In this document: piece after piece, positions 1 through 6,158 of the stretch | Position numbering within the stretch: the first letter of the stretch is position 1 | How the letters are laid out: each line of letters begins with the position of its first letter | Origin: an uncultured Clostridia bacterium | Lineage (GTDB): Bacteria > Bacillota > Clostridia > UBA1381 | DNA: 6,980 nt | Assembly: GCA_910578235.1 (NCBI GenBank) | Contig: CAJTPP010000005.1 | Coordinates: forward strand, 53,432 to 60,411 | Direction of reading: 5' to 3' | Notes under the pieces: generated by a model | What the model was told of the DNA's origin: nothing | What the model saw: the letters and a program-made list of their open reading frames with translations, nothing else | Database searches by the model: none | Position numbers and translations under genes: made by a program

Positions 1-2520
1 AATTTCTGCTGTCACCGTATTCGCCTTGTTCAACGTATAATGCGAGTCCTCGTCATTTTTCAGAAAACTCACATCTCTGCCGTCATATGCCGTAACGCTT
101 ATAACTTTATTTTCATAAAGCTTTCTCCATAGATTTTTAAGCTCAACCTCTCGTTCACGATCCTCCATAATATAATTAACCCTAGTCTTTTTCGGCGGAA
201 CTTGCTCGGAGGATATAAGCGTTATACCATCCTTGCCGACAACCGCGTTTACGGAATTTTCTCCATCCGCGCTTACAACAAGAGTTGTTTCCGCCTTTTT
301 GCCGTTCGCTTCGACCGTAATTTTATAGTTTCCGCGATGTCCGCGCATTTTAAGTGCGCCGCTTTCGTCTGTACTGCCGCCTGTATTAGTCCACCATTCC
401 TTCCGGGTGAAATCTGTCCATGTTTTAAGATTGACTTTCTTCGGAAGGAACATATCGTCATATAAAGGCGCGTTACCGTACCAATGCCAATGGTCTGAAA
501 AGCCCCACATTACAAACGAACGGCATTTCGGCTGCGAATACGCCATAATCAGTATATCCTTAAAGAAATCCTTATCAACCGCCTCCGCTTCTTCGTTCCA
601 TTGACGCGGACAGTAGTCATACTCGGTAATAGACATAGTTTCCAAACCATCTGCCACATATTCTGCCTGGTTATATAAAAGCTGAGGGTACGGAAGTGAA
701 GTAAAATGATCCTCAAGTCCCACGCCGTCAATCCTTGCTCCGTTATCCACATATTCGTTAATGCGTTCTTTAAGTCCTATAGCCTTACCCCAGTTATCTA
801 CCTCGCCATTTACGCCGTCGTTTACAATAAACTTTATATCGGGATTTATATCATCACAAATATCCTCGACAATTTTCATCACTTTTACCATCCAGCCAAC
901 GCCGAATTTTTTATACCATTCCTCATACGCAAGCGGCTCGTTTACAATATCCATTTCATAAAACAAATCGCCGTATTGGTAAAGGGTTTGGCTGACATAA
1001 TCGCAATACCAATTTATCAAATCCTCCTCTGTCACCTCGTCAACGGTCTTTCCGTAAAATTTCAGCCGGTTCTCCCAAAATCCCACGCCGTCCCATATAA
1101 GGTTGTGGTATCTCGCATCTATATCGTTCTCTCTAAACAACTGGGCAGTTAACGGAAGCTGAACCTCTTGGGCATTATTATCATTTGCAACATAGGAGAA
1201 AGCACCAATAGCGTTTATTGTACCCGTATTAAAGTTTGTTAGAAACAAATCATCATAAATCAGCCCAATCTGTCCCTGCTGCATAGAAAACGCAGGCTGA
1301 TAAAGACTGCCCCAATGAAACTCGCTCCTTGTCATATCAGCGGTCACATTTGCATCCTTAACAGGTTTTCCGTCCTCGTCGGTCACGTTTACATTTATAT
1401 CCCTAACGCGGTATTTTTCTATTCTTTTATATGCCTCCTCGCGCCACAGCGCACCCTCTTCGCGTCCATAGTAGTCATAGAACTGCGGCTGATATTTTCC
1501 TGTTGCGCTGTCACCCGATACTCCTTCTCCTGCCAGAGATATTTGGGAAGTATCAAAACCTTTGCCGTAATTTATAAGCTTTAAATCCGCTATATCAAAG
1601 GTCATAAAGTGCGACAGAAATCGCAGACCAAACTGCGCGGTACCCTCATCCTGAGCAGTTGACATTTTGAATACAAATCTGTAAAATGTCCAGTCACTGC
1701 CGGGATTTGCGTTTGTACTGAGCGATTTCGTCCATGGGTCGGTATTTTGCTCAAAGCAACAGTTCACATCCGCTTTTCCCGATTCATGACCTGTGATGAT
1801 TGTCTTTGCCCAAAAGGTGAGAATCAAAACATCATTCAAATTGCACGTAATCTTGTTCTGCGCTCCAATTTGCTGTTCATAAGAATAGTTTGGCTGTTTT
1901 ACAAGGCTCTCGCAGCGCACTGCTTTTGTAAAATTCGGGTTGTCATCCACATCAATCCATTCAGCTTTAAGCTTAGTGTAATTTTTATACTCCTCCTGTT
2001 TCGCCTCCGACATTATATCCTCTAAAGTCAGCACCTCGTCATGCTGAGGATAGGAAGCGATATATGCGTCCAAATCAAACTCTTCCTTTTGCGGAGGCGG
2101 GGTATACTTTAGCTGTATACTCGCGTCATCCGCTTTGGAATACGTCATTTCATAGATTTTTTGTAAAAAATCGAACTGTATATATACATCGCCATCGACA
2201 GCTTTACAATAGTGCTCCAGCTCAAACGGAACATAATCATAATTTGAAGTATAGGATTTGGGAACTACAGAAATCGGCGTGTCGTTTATTGTGCCTTCAT
2301 AAAGTCCGGTTTCATCATTATGCGTAATCTCAATTCCAAGATGTCCCATTGTTTCCTTAAACGGGAGCATCCACATATCATCTTCCTTATAAGGAGCATT
2401 TTTAAGTGTTACGGTTTTTCCGTTCAGCGTTACCTTTGGAGTTGTATCCGCCGAAAAAGCAGGAATCGATATTGAAAGAACAAAAACCATGCTTAAAACT
2501 ATCGATATTATTCTTTTCAT
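1..2520 (-). CDS. Exported GH10-family glycoside hydrolase (endo-beta-1,4-xylanase-like), 3' end beyond the window
   Basis: 840 codons are open from the ATG at 2520 to the left edge, with no stop. Residues 1-24 are a signal peptide (M-K-R, hydrophobic core, A-F-S-A). Residues about 28-130 resemble a copper amine oxidase N-terminal-like module (V-T-L-N-G-K-T-V-T-L, then M-L-P-F-K-E). Residues about 181-318 resemble a CBM4/9- or CBM22-type carbohydrate-binding domain (L-I-L-T-F-W-A-K-T, ending A-D-L-K-L-I-N-Y-G). The GH10 barrel starts near residue 355 (W-R-E-E-A-Y-K-R-I-E-K) with an Ig-like strand pair before F-H-W-G-S (401-405). Active-site positions are H472 (R-Y-H-N-L-I-W), acid/base E528 in D-I-V-N-E-P, N567-D568, H605, nucleophile E633 in I-T-E-Y-D, and W672. 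The 105-residue gap between the two Glu, and 28 between H605 and E633, match the family. A C-terminal beta segment (about 701-770) follows. It should cut xylan or a related polymer outside the cell. D477 replaces the usual His after the Trp, so the exact substrate is uncertain. Confidence 0.92.
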   Translation of the reverse strand, partial: MKRIISIVLSMVFVLSISIPAFSADTTPKVTLNGKTVTLKNAPYKEDDMWMLPFKETMGHLGIEITHNDETGLYEGTINDTPISVVPKSYTSNYDYVPFELEHYCKAVDGDVYIQFDFLQKIYEMTYSKADDASIQLKYTPPPQKEEFDLDAYIASYPQHDEVLTLEDIMSEAKQEEYKNYTKLKAEWIDVDDNPNFTKAVRCESLVKQPNYSYEQQIGAQNKITCNLNDVLILTFWAKTIITGHESGKADVNCCFEQNTDPWTKSLSTNANPGSDWTFYRFVFKMSTAQDEGTAQFGLRFLSHFMTFDIADLKLINYGKGFDTSQISLAGEGVSGDSATGKYQPQFYDYYGREEGALWREEAYKRIEKYRVRDINVNVTDEDGKPVKDANVTADMTRSEFHWGSLYQPAFSMQQGQIGLIYDDLFLTNFNTGTINAIGAFSYVANDNNAQEVQLPLTAQLFRENDIDARYHNLIWDGVGFWENRLKFYGKTVDEVTEEDLINWYCDYVSQTLYQYGDLFYEMDIVNEPLAYEEWYKKFGVGWMVKVMKIVEDICDDINPDIKFIVNDGVNGEVDNWGKAIGLKERINEYVDNGARIDGVGLEDHFTSLPYPQLLYNQAEYVADGLETMSITEYDYCPRQWNEEAEAVDKDFFKDILIMAYSQPKCRSFVMWGFSDHWHWYGNAPLYDDMFLPKKVNLKTWTDFTRKEWWTNTGGSTDESGALKMRGHRGNYKITVEANGKKAETTLVVSADGENSVNAVVGKDGITLISSEQVPPKKTRVNYIMEDREREVELKNLWRKLYENKVISVTAYDGRDVSFLKNDEDSHYTLNKANTVTAEI

Positions 2521-2525
2521 ACCGT

Positions 2526-4934
2526 TTACCTCCTTATAACACTTGCCGGCGCATATGCGCGCGCCTTTTTCATATCCTCCATTACAACAAGCTTAATGAA
2601 GTAATCCGAATCTGACGGAAGATAGGCTTCTGTTTCAATTATATCGTTCGCGCCAATATCCCTGCGGGTAACATAATACGTTTTTTCAATGCTGTACTTG
2701 CTCTCCGTACCCTTGCAGACCGCCGCTATAAGTGTTGCAGTCTTATTTTCCTTATACGGATTATTTACAGAAACAGTCACCTTTCCGTTTTCATACTTCG
2801 CTTCACCTATATTTACCGCAGGTCCTGTCGTAAATGTTACAATTTCGCTCTTTTCATTTTGAGCATCAAACCCGGAATAGCAGATTCCGTCAATTTTTAC
2901 CACATATTTTGTATACGGCTTTAAACCGTCAAGGACAAACTTAACCGCTGAGTCATCTACTGCTATTGAAGAACACGTCGCGTCACTCTTTATATTGTCG
3001 CCCTCTGAATTAACCTCATAAACAGTCACCTTATCAGCTGAAACATCGGCAAGCGCACCATCATAGTTCAAAATATGCTCCGCATTAAGCGCTATATTTT
3101 CCGCTCCGTCGGCAGGACTTACTCCTATAAGCCTTGGGCTTATTGTCTTATATTCAACAATCGGGTCCCACTGCACATATGTATTCCACGGCGAATAGCC
3201 GCCTTCTTTCCATATGAATGCATTTTCAAACATTAGCTTATCGCCTGCATTTAGTTCAAACTCAATCGGTTCAAAATTATACTCGCCTTTAATATTCAGC
3301 CAATCCGTCTTATCCGCATTGGGGAATATCTGTATCGGCTTAGAGCCGTCCGCTCTCTGGCACATTATGCGTATATGCGTACCAGTTGATTCGTCTTTTG
3401 CCCATATCTTGTTATTTGAAGCCTGTATACTTACAGTTCCGTTTTTAGGAGAAGTAAAAGTTCTTACCGGATAATCGCGGTGTACCTTGAAATCTCCGCT
3501 TGTTTCCTCTGTTGTCGGGTCACCCGGATCAACTGTGGCGCGCATAGTATATTTACCGACTGCGCTCCATCTCCAGTCATCGCCGGCAAGCCATACAGGT
3601 CCGTCAGGATATTTTTCGGTTTCCTCCTGAGCCTCCATATTCCAATCGCCCATCATCAGATTACCTTCCATCTTGTTCGGCAAATCTTCATATATTTTTG
3701 ACGTTACCTTATAGCTCTGCCATTTCCATACGTCGTCGCCATTTTTCTCCATACTCCAGCTATCCGACGCACGGTATACGGTTTTATTTAAATCAGGAGT
3801 CGGCTCAGGTGTAGGAATCGGCGTTGGCGTAGGAGTCGGCTCAGGTGTAAACTCATCTATGTATGTCAGCTTGTTTATCCATTCAACTATTACTCCCGTA
3901 CCTTCGCTTGCGCTTGCCGCTTCAAAATAAATTATATCACCCTCGTTTACCTGTAATTCTATTGGTTCCTGTTCAGTTGTTCCGTTTCCCACAATCTCTG
4001 TAGCTCCGGTTTTCCAAATGTGCTTTAAATCACCGTTATGTGCCTTGTGTCTTATCTGTACCTTAGCCGCTGCTGCGCTTGCATTTGTAATAGTTGCTTT
4101 CTCTATTCTTAAAATTCCTTTCTGCGGTGCCGTAAAAGCTCTGACTGTAAAGTTTTTAATTGTTGTATCAGTTTCAAGCGTATTACCGTCTACTCTTGCA
4201 AGACCATTTTCCAGCCATTCAAGATTATATTTACCATCAGCAACATTTGTTAAATCTGAATATATCCACCAATCCTGAACATAACACATAGCGCTCCATA
4301 TACCGCCGTCCCACTTGCCGTCAGCCGTAGATGTATTAAACTTTTCATTTGAAATATATGTTGTTTTTGTTGGTTCGATGGTAGGCTCAGTTGTCGGTGA
4401 TGCAGTCGGTTCAGATGTTGGTTCAAGTGTAGGTTCAGGCGTCGGCGCAGCTGTTATCTTGATTTTTACCTCTTGTGTAAAATCATTATAATTTGCTCTT
4501 GAAACCTTAACCGTTACGCTATGCTCACATACCTCTGTATAGCTCGGCGCGTCAGCCGTAAATTCGCCGCTGTCTACCTTATACGTTACAGTGTCTCCTG
4601 CGCGCGTACCAGTCACTGTTACGCTATACGCTGTACCATCAGCTTTGCCCTCATAGCCTGTAACTGTAATGCCCGTTATTGTTGCAGGCTTTATATTAAC
4701 AGGTATTTGTAAATCCTTTATTTTAAAATTATTTGTATCAGTCGGCGTAAACACTGCGTCAAAGCTTTGATTATCTCCGGCATTTACAAGCATATTCGGC
4801 GTTTTCCATGTAAACGCTCCCGGCGTGTTTCCTGAAGGAATTTGAATCCCCTCCAGTGAGATATTCAGTAATTTCATACCGTCTGTATATACTGTATCCG
4901 CAAGAGTCGGAACAGTCACTATCGGCTCCTGCAC
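2526..4934 (-). CDS. Exported multi-module protein, C-terminal piece (up to 802 aa, no signal peptide)
   Basis: This piece is in the same frame as the preceding one, one codon after its TAA. Numbering starts at the GTG at 4934; a GTG at 4919 has a better-placed AGGAG. Segments in order: residues 4-84, an Ig-like repeat with F-T-P-T-D-T-N-N-F; 85-161, a second Ig-like repeat (V-T-G-T-R-A-G-D-T-V-T-Y-K-V); 162-190, a Pro-Thr-Glu linker; 191-360, module copy 2 (A-D-G-K-W-D-G-G-I-W, V-R-A-F-T-A-P-Q-K-G, E-P-I-E-L-Q-V-N-E-G-D-I-I-Y-F-E); 361-383, a second linker; 384-597, module copy 3, longer and more divergent (Y-P-V-R-T-F-T-S-P-K-N-G-T, E-P-I-E-F-E-L-N-A-G-D, W-D-P-I-V-E-Y); about 598-703, an SbsA-type Ig-like domain (Big_5, G-V-S-P-A-D-G-A); 704-802, a beta-rich C-terminal segment without an anchor. 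With no signal peptide it could not be exported alone, so it is best seen as the rest of the gene starting at 5981. It ends 5 bases before the GH10 gene. Confidence 0.8.
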   Translation of the reverse strand: MQEPIVTVPTLADTVYTDGMKLLNISLEGIQIPSGNTPGAFTWKTPNMLVNAGDNQSFDAVFTPTDTNNFKIKDLQIPVNIKPATITGITVTGYEGKADGTAYSVTVTGTRAGDTVTYKVDSGEFTADAPSYTEVCEHSVTVKVSRANYNDFTQEVKIKITAAPTPEPTLEPTSEPTASPTTEPTIEPTKTTYISNEKFNTSTADGKWDGGIWSAMCYVQDWWIYSDLTNVADGKYNLEWLENGLARVDGNTLETDTTIKNFTVRAFTAPQKGILRIEKATITNASAAAAKVQIRHKAHNGDLKHIWKTGATEIVGNGTTEQEPIELQVNEGDIIYFEAASASEGTGVIVEWINKLTYIDEFTPEPTPTPTPIPTPEPTPDLNKTVYRASDSWSMEKNGDDVWKWQSYKVTSKIYEDLPNKMEGNLMMGDWNMEAQEETEKYPDGPVWLAGDDWRWSAVGKYTMRATVDPGDPTTEETSGDFKVHRDYPVRTFTSPKNGTVSIQASNNKIWAKDESTGTHIRIMCQRADGSKPIQIFPNADKTDWLNIKGEYNFEPIEFELNAGDKLMFENAFIWKEGGYSPWNTYVQWDPIVEYKTISPRLIGVSPADGAENIALNAEHILNYDGALADVSADKVTVYEVNSEGDNIKSDATCSSIAVDDSAVKFVLDGLKPYTKYVVKIDGICYSGFDAQNEKSEIVTFTTGPAVNIGEAKYENGKVTVSVNNPYKENKTATLIAAVCKGTESKYSIEKTYYVTRRDIGANDIIETEAYLPSDSDYFIKLVVMEDMKKARAYAPASVIRR
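2529..2535 (-). promoter_or_regulatory. Shine-Dalgarno site of the GH10 gene
   Basis: AAGGAGG lies 8 bases before the ATG at 2520 and within the last codons (Ile-Arg-Arg) of the upstream gene. Only 5 bases separate that gene's stop from the ATG, so translation of the two is probably coupled. Confidence 0.88.
3147..3785 (-). repeat. Module copy 3 (divergent, enlarged protein-level repeat)
   Basis: This is the third copy, about 213 residues. The opening is altered, and there is an extra Trp-rich stretch (around residues 424-460, with G-D-W-N-M and G-D-D-W-R-W-S). The core V-R-T-F-T-S-P-K-N-G-T-V and E-P-I-E-F-E-L-N-A-G-D-K-L-M-F-E blocks and the closing V-Q-W-D-P-I-V-E-Y are kept. Confidence 0.7.
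3789..3854 (-). repeat. Pro-Thr linker 2
   Basis: This encodes T-P-E-P-T-P-T-P-T-P-I-P-T-P-E-P-T-P between module copies 2 and 3. At DNA level it is a degenerate GGAGTCGGC / GTAGGAGTC-like repeat on the plus strand. Confidence 0.85.
3855..4364 (-). repeat. Module copy 2 (protein-level repeat)
   Basis: This is the second copy, about 170 residues, closest to copy 1. Both open with Y-N/I-S-N-x-x-F-x-T-S and D-G-x-W-D-x-G-x-W, and both keep the V-R-x-F-x-A-P-x-K-G and V-N-x-G-D-x-I-x-F-E blocks. It is bounded by Pro-Thr linkers on both sides, which marks it as an independently folding unit. Confidence 0.75.
4365..4451 (-). repeat. Pro-Thr-Glu linker 1
   Basis: This encodes a run of P-T-x-E-P-T units (residues 162-190 of the C-terminal piece) between the Ig-like repeats and module copy 2. 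Such low-complexity linkers are typical flexible hinges between domains of secreted Clostridia proteins and are often glycosylated (inference). Confidence 0.85.
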
Positions 4935-4940
4935 TCCTTA
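4917..4940 (-). other. In-frame TAA with Shine-Dalgarno-like bases and GTG codons
   Basis: Read on the minus strand, TAAGGAG (4940-4934) carries the stop codon and a good Shine-Dalgarno core. A second AGGAG at 4930-4926 lies 6 bases before a GTG at 4919. Restart of translation just after the stop is therefore conceivable. The GTG at 4934 itself has no ribosome binding site at proper distance. Confidence 0.55.
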
Positions 4941-5981
4941 CGCGTTAATTGCAACCGTTTCTGAAAGGCTCACAAATGAGCTTGACGTTGCCTTATAACG
5001 GACATTATAGTTGCCCGGAGCAAGATTTGTAAGCTCTGTTAATCCACTGCCTACGGTCGTCCATTCCTGTGCAGACGACAGCTTATATTCCATCGCGTCT
5101 GTTACTCCCGTGATTTTACCGTCATTTGCGCCGACACTTGTTTCATCAATCGCCGATATTGACGGTGCAGTCGGACGCGTTGGAATTTGCAGACTTTGCT
5201 CTTCGCTGTCAATCGTGGTTGTTCCGTTGCCCTTTTTTACTATTTCTATTGTTGTTCCCATATAAGCTGCAACCGCAAGCGAACCTTTTTCTGGCGTTAC
5301 AGCTGTGCCGCCAATTGTATAGCTGCCTTCTACGAAACCTGTCAATTTTTCATTTTCATAATCTATTTCGATTGTTGGAGTTGTTTCCTTTACAGGGGCT
5401 ACATATTCAATATTATTTGTCCAACTCTGGTCATGACCATAAGTTGTTGTTGCTTTCATTATTACTTCAAAGCGAATCAAATCGCCTTTATTTACTTCTA
5501 ATGTCTGTTCGGGCTGAGATATATTTCCTCCATTCCAAGATGTAATTGTCCATTTAGTTTCATCATTATGTTTAATTTTATATTCAATCTCCGACCATGT
5601 ACCTTGCATTATTTCAGCAGCGTTAATTTTAATAGTTCCTTTTTTAGGCGCAATAAATGTTCTTACGGGATGCTGTACCAATGTGTCTGCATTTTGTCCG
5701 CGAAGTTTATCTCCAAAGACTACCGGTTGGTTCCATGTCCAAGTGTCTATGGCATATCCATTGTCATAGACACTACTCATAGTTCCATAGTTATCCTCGC
5801 TTGAATTATAATATTCCGCTCTCCATACACCGTCATCCCATGTTCCATCGCTCGCTGATGTGCTGAAATTTGCGTTTGAATTATATGTAGCTAAAACCTG
5901 CGCTCCCTCTGCAATAACAAATGTCGGAAGCATTGCAAAAATCATTGATATGCTTATAAGCATTGAAATTAGTTTTCTCAT
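4938..5981 (-). CDS. Exported multi-module protein, N-terminal piece (347 aa, ends at an in-frame TAA)
   Basis: The start at 5981 is followed by a clear signal peptide: M-R-K, a hydrophobic core to about residue 20, and a likely cut after A24 (V-I-A / E-G-A). Residues about 32-194 form the first copy of a beta-rich module that recurs twice in the downstream piece. Its landmarks are D-G-T-W-D-D-G-V-W (45-53), H-P-V-R-T-F-I-A-P-K-K-G-T-I (104-117), L-E-V-N-K-G-D-L-I-R-F-E (161-172) and W-T-N-N-I-E-Y (187-193). Residues 200-267 and 268-347 are two small Ig/fibronectin-like segments; the second has A-N-D-G-K-I-T-G and L-A-P-G-N-Y-N-V-R-Y-K-A. No catalytic residues, sortase motif, SLH repeat or dockerin are seen. 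The TAA ends the piece right after a module, yet the same frame resumes at once with more of the same kind of protein, so this is probably the front of one 1,151-residue protein. The specific role is unknown; surface or glycan binding is inferred. Confidence 0.85.
   Translation of the reverse strand: MRKLISMLISISMIFAMLPTFVIAEGAQVLATYNSNANFSTSASDGTWDDGVWRAEYYNSSEDNYGTMSSVYDNGYAIDTWTWNQPVVFGDKLRGQNADTLVQHPVRTFIAPKKGTIKINAAEIMQGTWSEIEYKIKHNDETKWTITSWNGGNISQPEQTLEVNKGDLIRFEVIMKATTTYGHDQSWTNNIEYVAPVKETTPTIEIDYENEKLTGFVEGSYTIGGTAVTPEKGSLAVAAYMGTTIEIVKKGNGTTTIDSEEQSLQIPTRPTAPSISAIDETSVGANDGKITGVTDAMEYKLSSAQEWTTVGSGLTELTNLAPGNYNVRYKATSSSFVSLSETVAINA
5400..5888 (-). repeat. Module copy 1 (protein-level repeat)
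   Basis: This is the first of three related modules, about 163 residues. Shared positions with copies 2 and 3 are a Trp/Asp-rich opening (D-G-T-W-D-D-G-V-W), V-R-T-F-I-A-P-K-K-G-T-I in the middle, V-N-K-G-D-L-I-R-F-E, and a closing W-x-N-x-I-E-Y. The V-R-x-F-x-A-P-x-x-G and G-D-x-I-x-F patterns resemble beta-sandwich, carbohydrate-binding-like modules found beside polysaccharide-degrading domains; that assignment is inferred. Confidence 0.75.
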
Positions 5982-5988
5982 TTTTTCT

Positions 5989-5994
5989 CTCCTC
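5989..5994 (-). promoter_or_regulatory. Shine-Dalgarno site of the exported multi-module protein
   Basis: GAGGAG lies 7 bases before the ATG at 5981, in the 18-base gap after the permease stop codon. This supports 5981 as the start and places the signal peptide exactly at the N-terminus. Confidence 0.8.
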
Positions 5995-5999
5995 TTTCT

Positions 6000-6158
6000 T
6001 TACCCCTTTACAGCTCCTATTGTCAGTCCCTGTATAAAATATTTCTGGAAGAACGGATACACTATAAGTATCGGTCCCATAGCAACCACACAAAGCGCCA
6101 TTCGTACTGCATCCTCAGGGATATTGCCTGAAAATCTCGACGCTACATCTGCATTCAT
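6000..6158 (-). pseudogene. Out-of-frame C-terminal remnant of the LplC-type permease
   Basis: From the ATG at 6158 this frame reads 52 codons to a TAA at 6000-6002. It starts M-N-A-D-V-A-S-R-F-S-G-N-I-P-E-D and then forms a hydrophobic helix with the family signature A-L-C-V-V-A-M-G-P-I-L-I-V-Y-P-F-F-Q-K-Y-F. It ends with G-L-T-I-G-A-V-K-G, the characteristic last residues of LplC-type permeases. It is therefore the missing end of the preceding permease, shifted by one extra base (or two lost bases), and not a separate gene; the ATG has no Shine-Dalgarno sequence at suitable distance. The stop lies 18 bases before the next gene, as expected for the true permease end. Confidence 0.88.

Larger units (their letters stand above)
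2526..5981 (-). pseudogene. Probable single three-module surface protein gene, interrupted by TAA
   Basis: This entry joins the two pieces above. From the ATG at 5981 to the TAA at 2526-2528 one frame is open for 1,152 codons except for a single TAA at 4938-4940. A signal peptide is present only at the front, the same module type occurs on both sides of the stop, and sequence character (Ig-like repeats, codon use by eye) is continuous across it. A nonsense mutation, a sequencing error and two coupled genes are all possible; the first two fit best because the second piece cannot be secreted by itself. Confidence 0.7.

Noticed and set aside
706..1152. Open plus-strand frame of 148 codons opposite the GH10 gene.
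   Set aside because: It lies antisense to the GH10 catalytic core, has no ribosome binding site, and its composition is what an opposite-strand shadow of a conserved gene gives.
3789..4451. CRISPR-like or DNA tandem repeats at the GGAGTCGGC-type stretches.
   Set aside because: They are degenerate codon repeats encoding Pro-Thr-Glu linkers within an open frame, with no regular spacers.
4938..4940. Stop codon reassignment (TAA read as sense) as a genome-wide feature.
   Set aside because: The surface-protein gene, GH10 upstream neighbour and permease end at TAA in the normal way (2526-2528, 6000-6002), and the 840 visible GH10 codons contain no in-frame TAA, so the standard bacterial code fits.
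5126..5545. Plus-strand frames of 104 and 139 codons opposite the surface-protein gene.
   Set aside because: They overlap each other and the real minus-strand modules, are rich in Leu/Phe/Cys/Ser as shadows usually are, and match nothing recognisable.
5982..5999. Possible terminator or promoter in the gap between permease and surface-protein genes.
   Set aside because: Eighteen bases with only a purine-rich ribosome binding site; no hairpin and no -35/-10 pair can fit.
5881..6093. Minus-strand 70-codon frame spanning the permease end and the signal-peptide region.
   Set aside because: It is a third reading of two better-supported coding segments, with no Shine-Dalgarno site and no sensible protein.
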